Under the pieces are notes generated by a model that worked only from the letters and a program-made list of their open reading frames with translations, searched no databases and was not told the origin of the DNA. The translations under genes and the position numbers were made by a program. 64,000 bases of DNA from Marinibacterium anthonyi (GTDB lineage: Bacteria > Pseudomonadota > Alphaproteobacteria > Rhodobacterales > Rhodobacteraceae). Every line of letters begins with the position of its first letter. Position 1 is the first letter of the stretch. This document shows, piece by piece, positions 62,098 through 64,000 of the stretch. The stretch is taken from positions 979,501-1,043,500 of the forward strand of contig CP031585.1 in assembly GCA_003217735.2 (NCBI GenBank), read 5' to 3'.

Positions 62098-64000
62098 TTA
62101 TTCTGCAGCCGCCGCCGCATGATCCGCCAGCCTGACAATGTCCTTCATGATCGCGTTCAACTCGAAATCCTTGGGCGTATAGACATGCGCCACACCGGCC
62201 GATAGAAGCGCTTCGGCGTCTTCATCGGGAATGATTCCGCCAACGATCACGGGAATGTGGCCCAGTCCTTCGTCGTTCAATCGCTGAAGAACCTCGCGCA
62301 CCAATGGCAGGTGGCTTCCCGAAAGGATCGACAGGCCCAGCACGTGGCTCTGGTTCTCTCTGGCCTTCGAAACGATCTCGGCCGGGGTCAGGCGAATGCC
62401 GTCGTACGAGATGTCCATCCCGCAATCGCGCGCCCTGAATGCGATCTGCTCAGCTCCATTGCTATGCCCGTCAAGTCCTGGTTTCCCGACCATGAAATTC
62501 AATCTACGGCCGAGTTTGTCGCTCACAATATCAACCATTGAGCGTATTTCGTCCAGCCCTTCGGTCTTGTTCGACACGCCTTTCGACACGCCGGTGGGGC
62601 CCCGATAGGTGCCGTGGACCTTGCGCATTTCCTCGGCCCATTCCCCGGTCGTCACGCCGGCCTTCGCGGCCTGGATGGAAGGGGGCATGATGTTTTCGCC
62701 CTTTAGGGCGGCTTCTCGGAGAGATTTCAACGCTTTGGCAACCGCGGCTTCGTCGCGTTCGGCGCGCCAGGTGTCAAGGCGGGAAATCTGATCCTGTTCC
62801 GCGGCGGAATCGATCACCAGAATATCGCCGCCACCGGTCATCAAAGGCGACGGTTCCGTCGCCGTGAATTTATTCACACCGATAACAACCGTTTCGCCAG
62901 CCTCGATTTTGTTGATTCGTTCAGCATTCGAATCAACCAGCCGGGCTTTCATGTACTCGATCGCGGCCACCGCGCCCCCCATGCTGTCGAGGTTTGCAAG
63001 CTCTGCGCGGGCCTCTTCCTTCAGGGCTTCGACCTTGCTCTCGACGGTCGGGTTGCCATCGAAAAGGTCTTCATATTCAAGCAGATCGGTCTCATATGCG
63101 AGAATTTGTTGCATCCGCATCGACCATTGCTGGTCCCAGGGACGCGGTAGCCCCAGTGCCTCGTTCCAGGCCGGCAATTGCACCGCCCGCGCCCGCGCTT
63201 TTTTGGAAAGAGTAACGGCCAGCATTTCTATTAAAATTCTATAAACATTATTCTCCGGCTGCTGCTCGGTTAACCCTAGGGAATTGACTTGGACGCCATA
63301 ACGGAATCTCCGGTATTTTGGGTCTTCGACGTTGTAGCGTGTCTGGCATATTTCATCCCAGAGGTCCACGAATGCGCGCATTTTACACATTTCTGTCACA
63401 AATCGAATGCCGGCATTCACAAAGAATGAAATGCGGCTGACCAGTTTTGGAAAGTCCTCGGCCGGCACACGCGGCCGCAACTCGTCCAGGACGGCCTGCC
63501 CGGTGGCCAGGGCAAAGGCCAGTTCCTGTTCGGGTGTCGCACCGGCTTCTTGCAGGTGATAGGAACAGACGTTCATGGGATTCCACTTGGGAACCTGCGA
63601 ATAGCAGTATTCCGCCACATCGGCGATCATCTGCAGCGACGGTTTCGGCGGGCAGATATACGTGCCGCGCGACAGGTATTCCTTGATCAGGTCGTTCTGC
63701 ACCGTGCCCTGAAGCGTCGAGATATCCGCGCCCTGTTCCTCGGCCACGGCTATGTACAATGACAAAAGCCAGGGTGCGGTGGCGTTGATCGTCATCGACG
63801 TATTCATCTGATCCAGCGGAATCTGATCGAACAAAAGGCGCATATCGCCCAAATGGCAGATCGGAACCCCGACTTTCCCGACTTCTCCGCGCGCCAGAAC
63901 GTGATCGCTGTCATATCCTGTCTGCGTGGGCAGATCGAACGCCACCGACAATCCTGTCTGGCCCTTTGCCAGATTACCTCGGTACAGCGCATTTGAAGCT
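62098..64000 (-). CDS. ecm: Ethylmalonyl-CoA mutase (Ecm/MeaA), 5' end cut by the window
   Basis: B12-dependent EMC enzyme converting (2R)-ethylmalonyl-CoA to (2S)-methylsuccinyl-CoA. 634 codons are visible and the frame is still open at the window edge, beginning SNALYRGNLAKGQTGLSVAF, so only some 20-30 N-terminal residues should be missing. The C-terminal cobalamin domain has the B12 motif DGHSNG in GKPGLDGHSNGAEQIA and GGIIPDEDAEALL. MeaA-type proteins are shorter than methylmalonyl-CoA mutase and this fits. A methylmalonyl-CoA mutase is the alternative; context with mch and mcl2 favours Ecm. Confidence 0.9.
   Translation of the reverse strand, partial: ASNALYRGNLAKGQTGLSVAFDLPTQTGYDSDHVLARGEVGKVGVPICHLGDMRLLFDQIPLDQMNTSMTINATAPWLLSLYIAVAEEQGADISTLQGTVQNDLIKEYLSRGTYICPPKPSLQMIADVAEYCYSQVPKWNPMNVCSYHLQEAGATPEQELAFALATGQAVLDELRPRVPAEDFPKLVSRISFFVNAGIRFVTEMCKMRAFVDLWDEICQTRYNVEDPKYRRFRYGVQVNSLGLTEQQPENNVYRILIEMLAVTLSKKARARAVQLPAWNEALGLPRPWDQQWSMRMQQILAYETDLLEYEDLFDGNPTVESKVEALKEEARAELANLDSMGGAVAAIEYMKARLVDSNAERINKIEAGETVVIGVNKFTATEPSPLMTGGGDILVIDSAAEQDQISRLDTWRAERDEAAVAKALKSLREAALKGENIMPPSIQAAKAGVTTGEWAEEMRKVHGTYRGPTGVSKGVSNKTEGLDEIRSMVDIVSDKLGRRLNFMVGKPGLDGHSNGAEQIAFRARDCGMDISYDGIRLTPAEIVSKARENQSHVLGLSILSGSHLPLVREVLQRLNDEGLGHIPVIVGGIIPDEDAEALLSAGVAHVYTPKDFELNAIMKDIVRLADHAAAAAE

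Overview
The window reads as a GC-rich alphaproteobacterial chromosome segment, most likely Rhodobacterales (Rhodobacter/Roseobacter relatives). The basis is dense genes with many 4-nt ATGA/GTGA overlaps, an HvrA-type H-NS protein, a complete TCA/2-oxoglutarate dehydrogenase block beside ethylmalonyl-CoA (EMC) pathway genes (ecm/meaA, mch, mcl2), and PHB genes phaA/phaB. No rRNA, tRNA, CRISPR array, prophage or insertion sequence was seen.

Layout. 1-6 kb: end of an unidentified gene, azlCD amino-acid exporter (-), then a tightly overlapping molybdenum-cofactor operon fdhD-hyp-mobA-mobB-moeA (+), whose MoeA carries an extra N-terminal RNase H-like (DUF429-like) domain. 6-16 kb: a membrane protein, greA, ETF-ubiquinone oxidoreductase, a TPR protein, ispE, long-chain polyprenyl diphosphate synthase, a DUF2007 protein, a TrmN6-like methyltransferase, a DUF465 miniprotein, and a LysR-EamA pair. 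16-21 kb: a miniprotein, phaB and phaA, an EAL phosphodiesterase, a STAS-like protein. 21-28 kb: tlpA divergent from argH-lipoprotein-DUF2834-lysA, and a large DUF4175 protein. 28-33 kb: zinc-ribbon protein divergent from ftsE-ftsX-plsC-kinase, then a PPOX flavoprotein. 33-45 kb: minus-strand run sucC-GT-sucD-lipoprotein-sucA-sucB-MAPEG-HXXEE-lpd, ending in a terminator. 45-50 kb: beta-barrel protein, SDR-DoxX fusion, mdh, TSUP transporter, two small proteins. 50.8-53.5 kb: mcl2-nnrU-DUF1737-mch. 53.9-58.7 kb: sdhC-sdhD-sdhA-sulfotransferase-like-sdhB. 58.7-64 kb: ornithine/lysine decarboxylase with a structured leader, a hairpin-flanked miniprotein, deoD, hns, and the 3' part of ecm (meaA).

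How the genes work together. PhaA and PhaB make acetoacetyl-CoA and (R)-3-hydroxybutyryl-CoA, shared by PHB storage and the EMC pathway. Ecm, Mch and Mcl2 are EMC steps that turn acetyl-CoA into malate and succinyl-CoA precursors. Sdh, Mdh, SucCD and the OdhAB-Lpd complex carry these through the TCA cycle. ETF-QO can accept electrons from acyl-CoA dehydrogenases, including methylsuccinyl-CoA dehydrogenase, which is not in the window.

The most striking non-coding signal is a pair of perfect TGTGATCACA palindromes, exactly 21 bp apart, about 110-144 bp upstream of both the sucC and sdhC start codons. This looks like a shared TCA-cycle operator. Two families of dispersed intergenic repeats and a speF-type leader before the decarboxylase are also present.
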